Source of the DNA: Gammaproteobacteria bacterium
Lineage (GTDB): Bacteria; Pseudomonadota; Gammaproteobacteria; Legionellales; Legionellaceae
NCBI GenBank assembly: GCA_022600515.1
Contig: JAHZKG010000006.1
Coordinates: 1-48,158 of the forward strand
Direction of reading: 5' to 3'
DNA: 48,158 bases
Shown: piece by piece, positions 25,889 to 36,315 of the stretch
How positions within the stretch are numbered: the first letter of the stretch is position 1
Layout of the letters: every line of letters begins with the position of its first letter
Program-made: the position numbers and the translations under genes
The notes under the pieces: model-generated
What the model was told of the DNA's origin: nothing
Databases searched by the model: none
What the model saw: the letters and a program-made list of their open reading frames with translations, nothing else

Positions 25889-26836
25889 TTAAGGGAGGGC
25901 AAAATGCCAATCCATTGCTTTAGAAATCCCTTCGAGCATGATTTCGCCGCGAATGCTGTTTCCTTTTGCATTGACACGTGGGCTCAGTACGGCAATACCT
26001 GCTTTTCCTGGTACAGTTGCGATGGTATATCCGGATACACCGCTTTTGGCCGGCATGCCTGTGCGTACGAGATGCGTGCCTGTTTCATCATAGAGACCAC
26101 AGGTTGCCATAATGGCCAGTATGATTTTACAGGTTTCTCGAGAAATAATGACTTTGTCAGTGCTGGGATCGCGTCCTGCATTTGCAAGCAGTGCGGGTAA
26201 GTAAAGCATTTGGTCAAGAGATGCTTCGTAAGAACAAAGGGTAAAATATAAATCGAGTGTTTCTCGGACTGATTTTCCCAGGTTCCCACGGCTATTTAAT
26301 AAATAAGCAAGCGAACGGTTTCGATCACCGGTTCGTTTTTCTGAGGCAAATACCAGTGGATTGATTGCAAGACGTTGATTAAATGTAATTTTCACCCATT
26401 TTTCAAGCCAGGCAAATTGTTGCTCTCCTGTGCCTGGAATGTGAGATGATAAAACAATAGCGCCTGCATTGAGCATAGGATTTGAAGGCTTTGGCCCAAA
26501 TTGTTCAAGGCGTGTAATTGATGCAAAATCATCACCTGACGGTTCCACACGAACCCATTCAAACACTTGTTCAGGGCCATATTCTTCGAGTAGACCTATG
26601 AGCGGAATGAGTTTGCTCGTACTTTGAAGGGTAATACGTGGTAGCGGTATATTACTGTACATGACTGGTTCACCACCGAGAGGATGCACGGCAATACCAG
26701 TTAAATTATGATCAACATTGGTCAGCTCAGGAATATAATTTGCGCTATGTCCCTCTTGATTTTTTTCGGCTGTCTCGACGAGTCGTTTGAGTAACTCAAC
26801 AGTAATGGGTTGTTTTTTTTGCATGTTTGGTTCCAT
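25889..26836 (-). CDS. glsA: Glutaminase
   Basis: The 315-residue serine-dependent glutaminase releases ammonia from L-glutamine, feeding glutamate metabolism and, in enterics, acid resistance. The beta-lactamase-like active site is visible: LQSTSKLIPLIG (Ser-x-x-Lys), NPMLNAGAIV, and KSGVSGYTIATVPGKAG near the C-terminus. Length is normal. The first ATG (26836) or the one four codons later (26824) could be used. It begins 42 bp after lptB and is followed by sdaA. Confidence 0.94.
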   Translation of the reverse strand: MEPNMQKKQPITVELLKRLVETAEKNQEGHSANYIPELTNVDHNLTGIAVHPLGGEPVMYSNIPLPRITLQSTSKLIPLIGLLEEYGPEQVFEWVRVEPSGDDFASITRLEQFGPKPSNPMLNAGAIVLSSHIPGTGEQQFAWLEKWVKITFNQRLAINPLVFASEKRTGDRNRSLAYLLNSRGNLGKSVRETLDLYFTLCSYEASLDQMLYLPALLANAGRDPSTDKVIISRETCKIILAIMATCGLYDETGTHLVRTGMPAKSGVSGYTIATVPGKAGIAVLSPRVNAKGNSIRGEIMLEGISKAMDWHFALP

Positions 26837-26878
26837 TTGTTGAACTCAGAACTTAGTATTGTACATGAAGTTTTGATT

Positions 26879-27604
26879 TTATAAATTAAATGTTTCACCA
26901 AGATAAACAGCACGTGCTTGTTCATTAGTAAGAATCTCAGAGGGCGTACCTTCACAAAGCACATGGCCTTGGTTAAGAATATAAGCACGCTCACAAATAT
27001 CCAGTGTTTCACGTACGTTGTGATCAGTAATTAAGACACCGATATTTCGTGCACACAAATGCAGAATCATTTTTTTAATATCTAAAATTGAAATAGGATC
27101 AATACCTGCAAAAGGCTCATCGAGTAAAATAAAGTCTGGATTGGTTGCAAGTGCCCGCGCAATTTCAACGCGACGACGCTCACCGCCTGATAAGCTCATA
27201 CCTAAACTGTCTCTTAGATGCAAAAGATTAAATTCGGTAAGTAAGCACTCAATAATTTCAGGATATTCTGTTTTGTTTAAATTTTTTCGGCATTGTAAAA
27301 TAGCCAGTAAGTTTTCTTCGACGGTTAGTTTTCTGAAAATAGAGGCTTCTTGAGGCAAATAGCCAATGCCAAGTTTTGCGCGCTCATGTATTGGAAGACG
27401 CGTGATATCTTGTTGATTTAAAGTAATTTGACCTTCGTCGCACCGCTGAAGACCAACGATAAGATAAAAAGAGGTGGTTTTTCCGGCCCCATTAGGGCCA
27501 AGTAAGCCAACGCATTCGCCGCTTTTAACGTGGACACTGACATCATTGACCACGGTTCTTTTTTTAAATGATTTTTTTAAATGGGTTGCCCGTAGCTCAG
27601 TCAT
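26879..27604 (-). CDS. lptB: LPS export ABC transporter ATP-binding protein LptB
   Basis: The 241-residue ATPase powers the LptB2FGC complex that extracts lipopolysaccharide from the inner membrane. It has Walker [16 protein letters not shown], the Q-loop near [11 protein letters not shown], signature [15 protein letters not shown], Walker [13 protein letters not shown] and the H-loop in [13 protein letters not shown]. The start overlaps lptA by 4 bp. rpoN, often the next gene, is absent; glsA follows. Confidence 0.97.
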   Translation of the reverse strand: MTELRATHLKKSFKKRTVVNDVSVHVKSGECVGLLGPNGAGKTTSFYLIVGLQRCDEGQITLNQQDITRLPIHERAKLGIGYLPQEASIFRKLTVEENLLAILQCRKNLNKTEYPEIIECLLTEFNLLHLRDSLGMSLSGGERRRVEIARALATNPDFILLDEPFAGIDPISILDIKKMILHLCARNIGVLITDHNVRETLDICERAYILNQGHVLCEGTPSEILTNEQARAVYLGETFNL

Positions 27605-28125
27605 AATTGCTTCTCTGGATATTGCGTAGGATCGATTAAAATCGTTGTTCTTGCATGATTTTCAGCGGTTGTTATTAAGCGTTCAGCTTTTGTATCGTAA
27701 AGCATATGCGGGGCTGTCAGCTGATTGTTGCCTTGTATTATTTCGGCATGCCCTATGAGTTCAAGTTGATGTTTGCACGGGTGATAATAAATGGTATCCG
27801 CATAAGCATGTAAGGCGGGTTTATCTTGTGTGGTTAATGTCCAGAAGTGTGCTTTGTTATCATTAGAACCAAACGCTATAGCAAGGGTTAGTTGGTGTTT
27901 TTTATTCATGTTGGTTATGGCGCGATATGCATTTAAGTGTGATGTGCCTTGGTGAATAGACACGCCTTCGGTATAAACGCCTTTGCCCGTTGTTTCATTG
28001 AATGTTACGTGTCCGGCTTTAAATTGAATCGGCTCTAAGCGATCGCTTGTTAAGGCGTAGCTATTGTTTATAAAAAAACTGATACACACCAGGAGCAGTA
28101 AGCGCTGGCGAATCGCGCTAGTCAT
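27601..28125 (-). CDS. lptA: LPS transport periplasmic protein LptA
   Basis: The 174-residue periplasmic bridge protein carries LPS between LptC and LptD. A signal peptide ([19 protein letters not shown]) precedes an OstA-type beta-jellyroll beginning [15 protein letters not shown] and ending [17 protein letters not shown] start it at ATG 28125 (MTSAIRQR), which overlaps the lptC stop by 8 bp; a longer open frame upstream lies inside lptC. Confidence 0.9.
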   Translation of the reverse strand: MTSAIRQRLLLLVCISFFINNSYALTSDRLEPIQFKAGHVTFNETTGKGVYTEGVSIHQGTSHLNAYRAITNMNKKHQLTLAIAFGSNDNKAHFWTLTTQDKPALHAYADTIYYHPCKHQLELIGHAEIIQGNNQLTAPHMLYDTKAERLITTAENHARTTILIDPTQYPEKQL

Positions 28126-28687
28126 GAGAAGATGGCCTATAGGTGCCTTGGACATTTTTAAGTAATTCAATATCATGTGTAACCAGATTTGCTTGCATCC
28201 CAATGGCTTCCAGATGATTATTGCCTTGTTCCCAAGTGATTTCAAGCGGGGTATGGGCTTGTTTTTTCTTAGGAAAATAGCTAAGTAACTCCGTTTTCAG
28301 CACGCCTGCGGGTTGATTTTTGTATGTGTCGTGATGAATGCTGACTTGTTTTATAAACTTAATTTCCTCAGCCTTTGGGGTCACGATTGCTTGTTGTGAG
28401 TCCACAGTCCAAACGGGCTGATTATCTTTTGTGATAAGAATATGCGGCGTGCTTAAGTGATGCGTACTGGTTTGGGGCACATGATAGCTTGTAGGAGATG
28501 TTAGGTGGTAAACACGCTGACCGGTTGCATCAAATTGTTGAACATCGAGCGCAGTAAAGCGGTGTTCAGGCAGGTTGGTTGGTTGAACAAATTTTATTTT
28601 CGAGTGATGCGTTAAAGCAAGCCATGTGATACCCGCTAAGAGTAGCAGCACAGAAACCAGCGGTGCAATACGTTGGGTGATGTTCAT
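28118..28687 (-). CDS. lptC: LPS export protein LptC
   Basis: The 189-residue bitopic protein has one N-terminal membrane anchor (APLVSVLLLLAGITWLALTH) and a periplasmic jellyroll (TALDVQQFDATGQRVYHLTS, then the late VTHDIELLKNVQGTYRP). It docks LptA to the inner-membrane LptB2FG complex. Sequence is weakly conserved in this family, so position between kdsC and lptA carries part of the call. Confidence 0.9.
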   Translation of the reverse strand: MNITQRIAPLVSVLLLLAGITWLALTHHSKIKFVQPTNLPEHRFTALDVQQFDATGQRVYHLTSPTSYHVPQTSTHHLSTPHILITKDNQPVWTVDSQQAIVTPKAEEIKFIKQVSIHHDTYKNQPAGVLKTELLSYFPKKKQAHTPLEITWEQGNNHLEAIGMQANLVTHDIELLKNVQGTYRPSSHD

Positions 28688-28697
28688 ATAATTTATA

Positions 28698-29231
28698 TTA
28701 TCCAGTTAAATATGTATCGAGTGCAACATCAAGTTTGTTCTGTGTTTTTAAAATTAAATCACATAGTTCACGTACGCCACCGTTACCACCTGGTTTTTCT
28801 GTTTGCCAGTCAGCAATTTGTTTAACAGCATCTACTGCATCACCAATAGCAACGCTAAAGCCTACTTGTTGCATAATGGGTAAATCAGGTAAGTCATCGC
28901 CAATGTAGGCAAACGCTGTATCGGGTAAATTAAGTCGTGTTTTTAAGGTGTCGTATGCTGCTTGTTTGCTGACTTGGCCTTTAAAAAAATGCTGAATGCC
29001 TAATTGTTTCATGCGATCATCAATAATTTGATTATTGCTTGTGGTAATTATTGCTACTTCAATGCCGGCGCTGAGTAAAAATTTAAGCCCCATGCCGTCA
29101 TGTACATGAAAGGCTTTTGTTTCGTTGCCCTCGGTATTTAAATATAAAATGCCGTTGGTTAATACGCCATCAACATCGCAGATAAGGCAGCGAACATCTT
29201 TTATTTTTTGAATCAAATGAGAATGCGGCAT
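28698..29231 (-). CDS. kdsC: 3-deoxy-manno-octulosonate-8-phosphatase KdsC
   Basis: The 177-residue HAD phosphatase removes phosphate from Kdo-8-P. HAD motif I is LICDVDGVLTNG, motif II lies at AIITTSNNQI, the conserved Lys lies in FFKGQVSKQAAYDTL, and motif IV is YIGDDLPDLPIM. It lies 3 bp after kdsD and 10 bp before lptC, so one operon covers Kdo synthesis and LPS transport. Confidence 0.95.
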   Translation of the reverse strand: MPHSHLIQKIKDVRCLICDVDGVLTNGILYLNTEGNETKAFHVHDGMGLKFLLSAGIEVAIITTSNNQIIDDRMKQLGIQHFFKGQVSKQAAYDTLKTRLNLPDTAFAYIGDDLPDLPIMQQVGFSVAIGDAVDAVKQIADWQTEKPGGNGGVRELCDLILKTQNKLDVALDTYLTG

Positions 29232-29234
29232 GGT

Positions 29235-30242
29235 TTAGATAACTCCTGCGCGTAATAAATCGTGAATATGTAAAATCGCAATGGGTTGTTGTTCTGGGTT
29301 GGTAATAACCAACGAGGTAATGCTGTGTTTTTGCATGAGTGCCAAGGCTTCTGCCGCCAGTGCTTGCTTTGAAATGGTTTTGCAATTTTTTGTCATGACA
29401 TCTTGAATCGGAGTGGTATGAATATCGTGTGATTCCATTAAGCTTCTTCGGATATCTCCGTCGGTATAAATGCCAGTGAGGCAGTTATTGGTGTCTACGA
29501 CACAGGTGAGTCCGAGCTGCTTACTATTGACTTCGGCTACGGCATCGTGAATAGAGGCATTTTCATTAATCAACGGCAGGGCTATATCGGTTTGATAGAC
29601 ATCTTCAGCGGTGAGAAGTAATTTTTGTCCAAGTGCACCGCCTGGGTGTGCCTTTGCAAAATCTTCTGCTGTGAAGCCACGTGCATTCAGTAGGGCAATG
29701 GCGAGCGCATCTCCCATGACAAGCGCGAGCGTTGTGCTTGTGGTGGGTGCGAGATTAAGCGGGCAGGCTTCGGCAGTAATTTGAAGGTTTAAATTAATAT
29801 TTGCAATTTTAGCAAGCGTTGAGTCTGGATTGCCTGTCAGGCTAATAATGGGCACATCAAGGCGTTTAAAATGGGGCAGCAGGCTAATGATTTCATTGGT
29901 TTTTCCTGAATTGGAAATCGCAATAATCATATCTTTAGGGGTGACCATGCCTAAATCGCCATGGTTTGCTTCGGCAGGATGTACAAAAAATGCAGGAGAG
30001 CCTGTGCTTGCAAAGGTTGCGGCGATTTTTTTCCCGATATGGCCGGATTTGCCCATGCCGGTGACAATAATGCGACCTTCGCATGAAAAGAGTAGGGCAC
30101 ATGCTTTTTCAAATTCATGATTAATTTGTTGGGTTAGCTTTAGAACAGCGGCCCCTTCCGTTTCAATAACAGCAAGGCCTGATTGACAAAAATCCATAAT
30201 ATATTTTAGATATAATGAAGAATATGTGTGTGATTCTATCAT
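29235..30242 (-). CDS. kdsD: Arabinose-5-phosphate isomerase KdsD
   Basis: The enzyme makes D-arabinose-5-phosphate, the first Kdo precursor. An SIS domain (GRIIVTGMGKSGHIGKKIAA, then AISNSGKTNEI and HPGGALGQKLL) is followed by two CBS domains to the C-terminus. The start is uncertain: ATG 30242 gives 335 residues and has a GAGTG-like site, while ATG 30197 (MDFCQSGLAVIE) gives 320 residues, closer to E. coli KdsD. It is the first gene of the LPS run; the mla operon starts on the other side, but 1.5 kb of accessory DNA lies between. Confidence 0.93.
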   Translation of the reverse strand: MIESHTYSSLYLKYIMDFCQSGLAVIETEGAAVLKLTQQINHEFEKACALLFSCEGRIIVTGMGKSGHIGKKIAATFASTGSPAFFVHPAEANHGDLGMVTPKDMIIAISNSGKTNEIISLLPHFKRLDVPIISLTGNPDSTLAKIANINLNLQITAEACPLNLAPTTSTTLALVMGDALAIALLNARGFTAEDFAKAHPGGALGQKLLLTAEDVYQTDIALPLINENASIHDAVAEVNSKQLGLTCVVDTNNCLTGIYTDGDIRRSLMESHDIHTTPIQDVMTKNCKTISKQALAAEALALMQKHSITSLVITNPEQQPIAILHIHDLLRAGVI

Positions 30243-30280
30243 AAATCACTCAGCTTACGCACTTTCGATTGAGGTCTATT

Positions 30281-31309
30281 ATGGAAAGTAAAAAACCTAA
30301 ATGGTCTATTATTGTTTATATGGTGCTTTAATTCGGTTGTATTGTGCAAGATGATTCAGAAATTGGGTCGAGTGATGATTCGCACATTGCCTTGAAGCTT
30401 GAAAAATTAGCCTCTGACGTACGGCTTACACCTGAGATTTTATCTAAACTAAAAAAACTGGCTTACTCATTTATCCATCAGAAGAAGGGTTTGAGCAAAA
30501 TTTAAATGCTCAAGCTAAACATTCAAAAGGTGAGGCAATCGTTTGTCGGCATTTAGCAGGTTTGCTTGCTTCACAAGAGAAGGGGATTAAAGATTATCAC
30601 GAGAAATTTAGCACTGTAAAAAGCATAGCATCAATCCCTGCGCTAAGAGATCATGTGTATGATAAACAGCGGTTAGCTTATGATGCTTCTTATTATCATG
30701 TGACTTCTCTTGAACGGCTGGGAGATACACTGAGTGATATAGCCAGTTCATTAGCCGTAGAAGAACAAAGGCATTTCGCTTTTAGTTCTGAAAATCATTT
30801 AATGGCATTTAGTGTTTCTCGTAAGGAAAGGTCAAAATATATCGTTAAGTTTTATGATCCAAATAAAACAAATCAACACACCGGTGTGTTGTGTGAAAAT
30901 TTAGATGATTTAAAAAAAATATCTATTAATGATTTAATTTCTGAGGCTAATCTCAATATTTATTTTCCTGTATTTAAAACAGGCGTAATTGCTTCAGGCC
31001 AGCAAAGAAAACCAAATGAAGCACCTGTTGTTAAATGGGATCAAAAACGTATGCCTATGGAAAGCATGTCTTATTTTTCTTTGAGGGAGGGGATTGTTCA
31101 ATATACTGAAGATATTTTGAAAGATATTCTTGCCTCACAATCGCTTGAGCGAGATGAAAAAATAGCATTACTTACAGCGAAAGATTTCGATGAGCATGAT
31201 GTCACTTGATAGCGATGTAAAGAGCGTCGCCTCATTTAAAGATGCGTTAGAGGTGCTGAAAGATGAGGATGATCTAAATAATAATATATTAGGGGGAGGG
31301 ATGAGCTGA
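30281..31309 (+). pseudogene. Decayed ShET2/EspL-like cysteine-protease effector gene
   Basis: The frame starting at ATG 30281 hits TAA at 30329-30331, resumes to about 30460, and then shifts frame to the long stretch ending at TGA 31207-31209. Its protein contains GEAIVCRHLAGLLASQEKG (Cys codon 30544-30546), SSENHLMAFSVSRKE (His 30796-30798) and YIVKFYDPNKTNQH (Asp 30856-30858). This Cys/His/Asp order, the YIVKFYDPN block and the Cys-to-His gap of 84 residues resemble ShET2/EspL effector proteases. A third frame (31196-31309) continues past the stop and ends inside the MITE-like left repeat. At least two breaks make it non-functional as a full protein. Confidence 0.55.
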
Positions 31310-31450
31310 CGATTCTTGTACCGGACCCCATTGATTTCAAGCGGGGTACGTAGGGAAGGAAATAGCCTCTGGCGAGGCCTTCCAACGAATTGTCAACAAC
31401 ACCCTAATATGCGCTTAACTTAATGGCAGTGTCCTCAACCCTCCCCCTAA
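31289..31450. mobile_element. MITE-like element, 162 bp, with 17-bp terminal inverted repeats
   Basis: The left end ttagggggagggatgag (31289-31305) and right end ctcaaccctccccctaa (31434-31450) are inverted repeats at 16 of 17 positions. Inside are a stem of ggaagg (31354-31359) with ccttcc (31378-31383), enclosing cctc/gagg, and an accc.../ggggt palindrome near 31325-31348. No protein is encoded. The outer TTA/TAA would fit a TA target duplication. The left end forms the last codons and stop of the effector-remnant frame, and the right end abuts the DUF559-repeat copy. Confidence 0.65.
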
Positions 31451-31553
31451 AATAATCTTGATGTTTAAACGTTTATTTCCGCTGAGGGAGAGGGAGTATT
31501 CTCAGGGCTTAAAGCATTCAGGATCTCGCATCTTGAAGTGCATTGGGTATAGA
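31448..31553 (+). repeat. Dispersed repeat, copy 2 (right end of DUF559 element)
   Basis: This 106-bp copy matches 375-480 with three mismatches. It starts exactly where the MITE-like right end stops (sharing taa) and includes the arm ccgctgagggagagggag at 31479-31496. The rest of the DUF559 gene is missing here, so it is a solo end, possibly cut by the MITE. From 31554 to 31712 there is no gene; the stretch holds a possible -10 box (tataat, 31677-31682) for the mla operon. Confidence 0.85.
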
Positions 31554-31712
31554 ATAACTTCTGAAATGCATAAGGGCAGCCTGTTATCTAATCAAATTAA
31601 ACTAAAGCTTCTCATCTATATGTTTTTTTACAAAATATACAAGGCGTTTTACTAGTAATTCACACAATCTGAGCTATATAATTAAATACTATTTGATTGG
31701 GAGTAAGTGGGT

Positions 31713-32510
31713 ATGCAAGACCCTTGGGTTGCGATTAAAGCACTGACGTTTTCACATCACAATCACCTGATATTTGATCAAATTAATTTAAACGTCCAGC
31801 CTGGAAAAATCACGGCGATTATGGGGCCTAGTGGCACGGGAAAAACCACGTTATTGCATTTAATCGGTGGCATGCTAAAGCCTGATGCAGGGCAGGTACT
31901 GGTTCAGCAACACAATATTCATAATTTATCTAGTCAACACCTTGCGAAAGCACGACGAAATATGGGCATGTTATTCCAAAACGGTGCTTTGTTTACGCAT
32001 TTATCTGTGTTTGAAAATGTTGCCTTTCCACTGCGTGAACATACTGATTTAGATGAGTACTTACTAAAGCATGTGGTTTTGATGAAGCTTGAAGCCGTTG
32101 GTTTACGCGGTGCTGCAGATTTAATGCCGTCAGAATTATCAGGGGGTATGGCACGGCGTGTAGCACTTGCACGTGCTGTAGCGCTAGACCCTGATTTAAT
32201 GATGTATGATGAGCCTTTTACAGGACAAGATCCTATTTCTATGGGGGTTTTGGTACGCTTAATTAAACGCCTGAATCAGTTATTAAAAACAACAACGATT
32301 ATTGTATCTCACGATGTAGAAGAAACCTGTGCAATAGCAGATTATGTTTATTTACTTGCGGGTGGACGGGTGATTGCTGAAGGAGAACCCAAAGCATTAC
32401 AAGCAGCAACTGAGCCTAATGTGCGACAGTTTATGCTGGGTGAGGCCGATGGCGTGGTGCCTTTTCATTATCCGGCAAGGCCTTATCAAGAGGAGTTACT
32501 CGATGCTTAA
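31713..32510 (+). CDS. mlaF: Phospholipid transport ATPase MlaF
   Basis: The 265-residue ABC ATPase drives the MlaFEDB complex that moves phospholipids between the membranes and keeps outer-membrane asymmetry. It has Walker A IMGPSGTGKTTLLHLIGG, signature ELSGGMARRVALARAVAL, Walker B MMYDEPFTGQDP and the H-loop in IIVSHDVEET. The start is ATG 31713, with GGGAG 9 bases upstream; a GTG two codons earlier is too close to that site. It is first in the run mlaFEDCB-ibaG-murA. Confidence 0.95.
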   Translation: MQDPWVAIKALTFSHHNHLIFDQINLNVQPGKITAIMGPSGTGKTTLLHLIGGMLKPDAGQVLVQQHNIHNLSSQHLAKARRNMGMLFQNGALFTHLSVFENVAFPLREHTDLDEYLLKHVVLMKLEAVGLRGAADLMPSELSGGMARRVALARAVALDPDLMMYDEPFTGQDPISMGVLVRLIKRLNQLLKTTTIIVSHDVEETCAIADYVYLLAGGRVIAEGEPKALQAATEPNVRQFMLGEADGVVPFHYPARPYQEELLDA

Positions 32511-33285
32511 TCGCATTGCACAAACAGGTCAGTTTGGCTTGAATATGTTAAGCCGCTTAGGCGCGTCAGGTTATTTTTTAGGGCGATTACTCTGGCGTTT
32601 TCCTCGTTTTCGTACGTCATTACCTAATGTATGGCAGCAGCTTTATGCTGTGGGTGTGTTGTCGCTGGTGGTTATTGTGGTGTCAGGGCTTTTTATTGGC
32701 ATGGTGATGGGGTTACAAGGCTATCATACCCTTGAGAAATTTGGTGCAACAAGCCAGCTAGGACAGCTTTTGGCGTTGAGTATTGCACGAGAACTGGGGC
32801 CTGTGGTGGCCGCATTGTTGTTTGCAGGGCGGGCGGGCTCAGCTTTGACCGCTGAAATTGGGCTCATGAAAACAACAGAGCAATTGGCCAGTATGGACAT
32901 GATGGGGGTGGATCCGCTTGCACGGATTGTTTATCCGCGATTTTTGGCTGGTTTAATTTCTTTACCTGTATTAACCCTTATTTTCTCAGCGGTAGCTGTG
33001 TATGGTGGTTACTTTGTTGGGGTTGAGCGGTTAGGCGTTGATGCAGGAAGCTTTTGGTCTAACATGCAGTCAGCCGTTAATTTTAAGCTGGATGTGTTAA
33101 GCGGGATTATAAAAAGCATGGTGTTTGCTTTTTTAGTGACGTGGGTTGCAGTATTTCAAGGGGTTTCATGTGTGCCTACGGCTGAAGGCATTAGCCGCGC
33201 CACAACCCGTTCTGTGGTTTATGCGTCTTTGTTGATTTTAGGGTTTGATTTTTTATTAACAGCGCTCATGATTGGGGGATGGTAA
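32503..33285 (+). CDS. mlaE: Phospholipid transport permease MlaE
   Basis: The 260-residue permease has five to six membrane helices, among them LYAVGVLSLVVIVVSGLFIG and LGPVVAALLFAGRAGSALTA. The EIGLMKTTEQLASMDMMGVD block is the family coupling helix. It starts at ATG 32503 with AGGAG just upstream and overlaps the end of mlaF by 8 bp. A longer frame beginning inside mlaF is not used. Confidence 0.95.
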   Translation: MLNRIAQTGQFGLNMLSRLGASGYFLGRLLWRFPRFRTSLPNVWQQLYAVGVLSLVVIVVSGLFIGMVMGLQGYHTLEKFGATSQLGQLLALSIARELGPVVAALLFAGRAGSALTAEIGLMKTTEQLASMDMMGVDPLARIVYPRFLAGLISLPVLTLIFSAVAVYGGYFVGVERLGVDAGSFWSNMQSAVNFKLDVLSGIIKSMVFAFLVTWVAVFQGVSCVPTAEGISRATTRSVVYASLLILGFDFLLTALMIGGW

Positions 33286-33768
33286 ATGATGATGCAAAAT
33301 AAGCGCTACGGGCTGGATTTAGCCGTTGGTTTTTTTATGATAATGGGGTTTTTAGCCCTCTTGGTGATGGTATTCAAAGTGAGTGGCATTCAAGCGCTAG
33401 CCCAGAAAAAAAGTTATCAAGTGACGGCAAATTTTGCCAATATTGGTGGCTTAAAAGTACGTGCGCCGGTGACTATTTCAGGAGTTAAGGTAGGGGAGGT
33501 CACTGATATTGCGCTTGAAGCAGGTCGACTGAATGCAAAAGTGACCATGAGCTTAGCGAAAAACAAGCCCATTCCATATGAAGATACCTCAGCACGTATT
33601 TTAACCGAAGGATTACTGGGCTCAAATTATATTAGTATTGTGCCAGGCTTTGAAGATGATCCGAATCATCCGTATTTACAATCAGGTGATGTGATTGAAA
33701 AAACGCAAGAAGCCGTTATTTTAGAAAATATTATTGGACAGTTATTATTTAGTGTAAAAGCATCTTAA
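33286..33768 (+). CDS. mlaD: MCE-domain lipid-binding protein MlaD
   Basis: The 160-residue protein has one N-terminal anchor (LAVGFFMIMGFLALLVMVF) and a single MCE domain (YQVTANFANIGGLKVRAPVT, then VSGVKVGEV-like ISGVKVGEVTDI, and LTEGLLGSNYISIVPG). Six copies form the periplasmic ring of the Mla complex. It begins directly after the mlaE stop. Confidence 0.95.
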   Translation: MMMQNKRYGLDLAVGFFMIMGFLALLVMVFKVSGIQALAQKKSYQVTANFANIGGLKVRAPVTISGVKVGEVTDIALEAGRLNAKVTMSLAKNKPIPYEDTSARILTEGLLGSNYISIVPGFEDDPNHPYLQSGDVIEKTQEAVILENIIGQLLFSVKAS

Positions 33769-33783
33769 ATTTGGAGAATGGAT

Positions 33784-34395
33784 ATGCGAGGCCTAGGTCT
33801 TACGTTAGGGATATGTTTGTTGAGTCTGTCAGGACTTCTTTGGGCGACGCCTTCACCGGTTCCAATGCTTAAAAAAACAGCAGATAACATTGTTGATGTG
33901 TTAGATAAAAATAAAGCACAGCTAAAAAATAAGCCTATTGTTCTACAGCAAACAGTGCGTGATTATTTATTGCCACATATTGATGTGCGCGGTATGGCAC
34001 GTTCTGTTTTAGGGCGTGCAGCGTGGGTTCGGGCCAGCAATGATGAGAAAACACGGTTTACAAAAGCCTTTACAGAGCTTGTGGTACGCACCTATTCAGC
34101 CCCTTTGGCAGAGTACTCCGATGAGAAAATTATGTTCCTACCTGAACGTGTTGCACCCAGTGGGCGCTTTACACGTGTAAATAGTGTTATAATCCGTCCG
34201 AGTGGCCAAAAAATTCCTTTGAGTTATAGTTTGGTTCTAAAGAAAGATACGTGGAAAATTTATGATTTTAGTGTGGAAGGGGTGAGTCTCTTACAGAGCT
34301 TTAAAACGCAATTCGGACAAATCTTAAGGGTCTCTAATATGGATAGCTTAATTAATGAGCTTGAAGCGCAGAGTCGCTCAAAAGAGGCCTCTTAA
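33784..34395 (+). CDS. mlaC: Periplasmic phospholipid-binding protein MlaC
   Basis: The soluble carrier ferries phospholipid between MlaA at the outer membrane and MlaD. A signal peptide (LGLTLGICLLSLSGLLWA) is followed by the family blocks LLPHIDVRGMARSVLGRAAW, TKAFTELVVRTYSAPLAEY and WKIYDFSVEGVSLLQSFKTQ. I prefer ATG 33784 (203 residues), which is 7 bases after GGAG; ATG 33778 sits too close to that site. Confidence 0.94.
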   Translation: MRGLGLTLGICLLSLSGLLWATPSPVPMLKKTADNIVDVLDKNKAQLKNKPIVLQQTVRDYLLPHIDVRGMARSVLGRAAWVRASNDEKTRFTKAFTELVVRTYSAPLAEYSDEKIMFLPERVAPSGRFTRVNSVIIRPSGQKIPLSYSLVLKKDTWKIYDFSVEGVSLLQSFKTQFGQILRVSNMDSLINELEAQSRSKEAS

Positions 34396-34679
34396 TGACG
34401 CAACCCATTGTATTTTCTCCAGCTGAATTATTAACGTTTGGTACGGTTTCATCCGAACTTAATCGTTTTTCAAGCGTATTAAAGGCGCACCCAGATGCGT
34501 CTTTTGAGTTTGACTTAACTCAGGTGATACAGTGTGATACGGCAGGCCTTGCTTTTTTGATTGAAGTAAAACGTTTGTGTGCACTGAAAGAAAATGGCTT
34601 CATCATTAAGAAAATGCCAAATATAATGCTTGATTTAGCCACTTTTTGCGGCGTCAATAATTTGTTTTTAGGAGTATGA
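34395..34679 (+). CDS. mlaB: STAS-domain protein MlaB
   Basis: The 94-residue cytoplasmic STAS protein stabilises and regulates MlaF. It has FDLTQVIQCDTAGLAFLIEV, where the DTAG segment holds the conserved Thr of this fold. The start overlaps the end of mlaC by one base (taatg). Confidence 0.9.
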   Translation: MTQPIVFSPAELLTFGTVSSELNRFSSVLKAHPDASFEFDLTQVIQCDTAGLAFLIEVKRLCALKENGFIIKKMPNIMLDLATFCGVNNLFLGV

Positions 34680-34683
34680 GAGG

Positions 34684-36193
<1,510 letters not shown>

Positions 36194-36208
36194 ATTCTTC
36201 ACCACACC

Positions 36209-36299
36209 GCCTACGTGCCCTGCTTTATGCAGGGCATCCAGAGGTTGTAAACAGTGATTAAACTGGATACCCCGCATGAAGCCGAGTACGTAGGGGGGG
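36209..36299. repeat. Multi-stem palindromic repeat between murA and the Nif3 gene
   Basis: tgccctgc (36216-36223) pairs with gcagggca (36229-36236). Outside it, cctacgt (36210-36216) pairs with acgtagg (36288-36294), and gcatccag near 36234 pairs with ctggatac near 36263, giving a branched fold. The tail tacgtaggg recurs in the MITE-like element at 31347-31355. The Nif3 ribosome site lies just downstream, so the fold may affect that gene or terminate the murA transcript. Confidence 0.55.
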
Positions 36300-36315
36300 A
36301 AGTACTAGGAGTAGC

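Noticed and set aside
31458..31655. 65-residue frame at the DUF559 repeat copy 2
   Set aside because: Its first half is only the repeat and its second half is low-complexity AT-rich sequence before the mla operon; not a gene.
32374..32502. Longer N-terminus for mlaE
   Set aside because: The extra part lies inside mlaF in another frame, and ATG 32503 has AGGAG just upstream.
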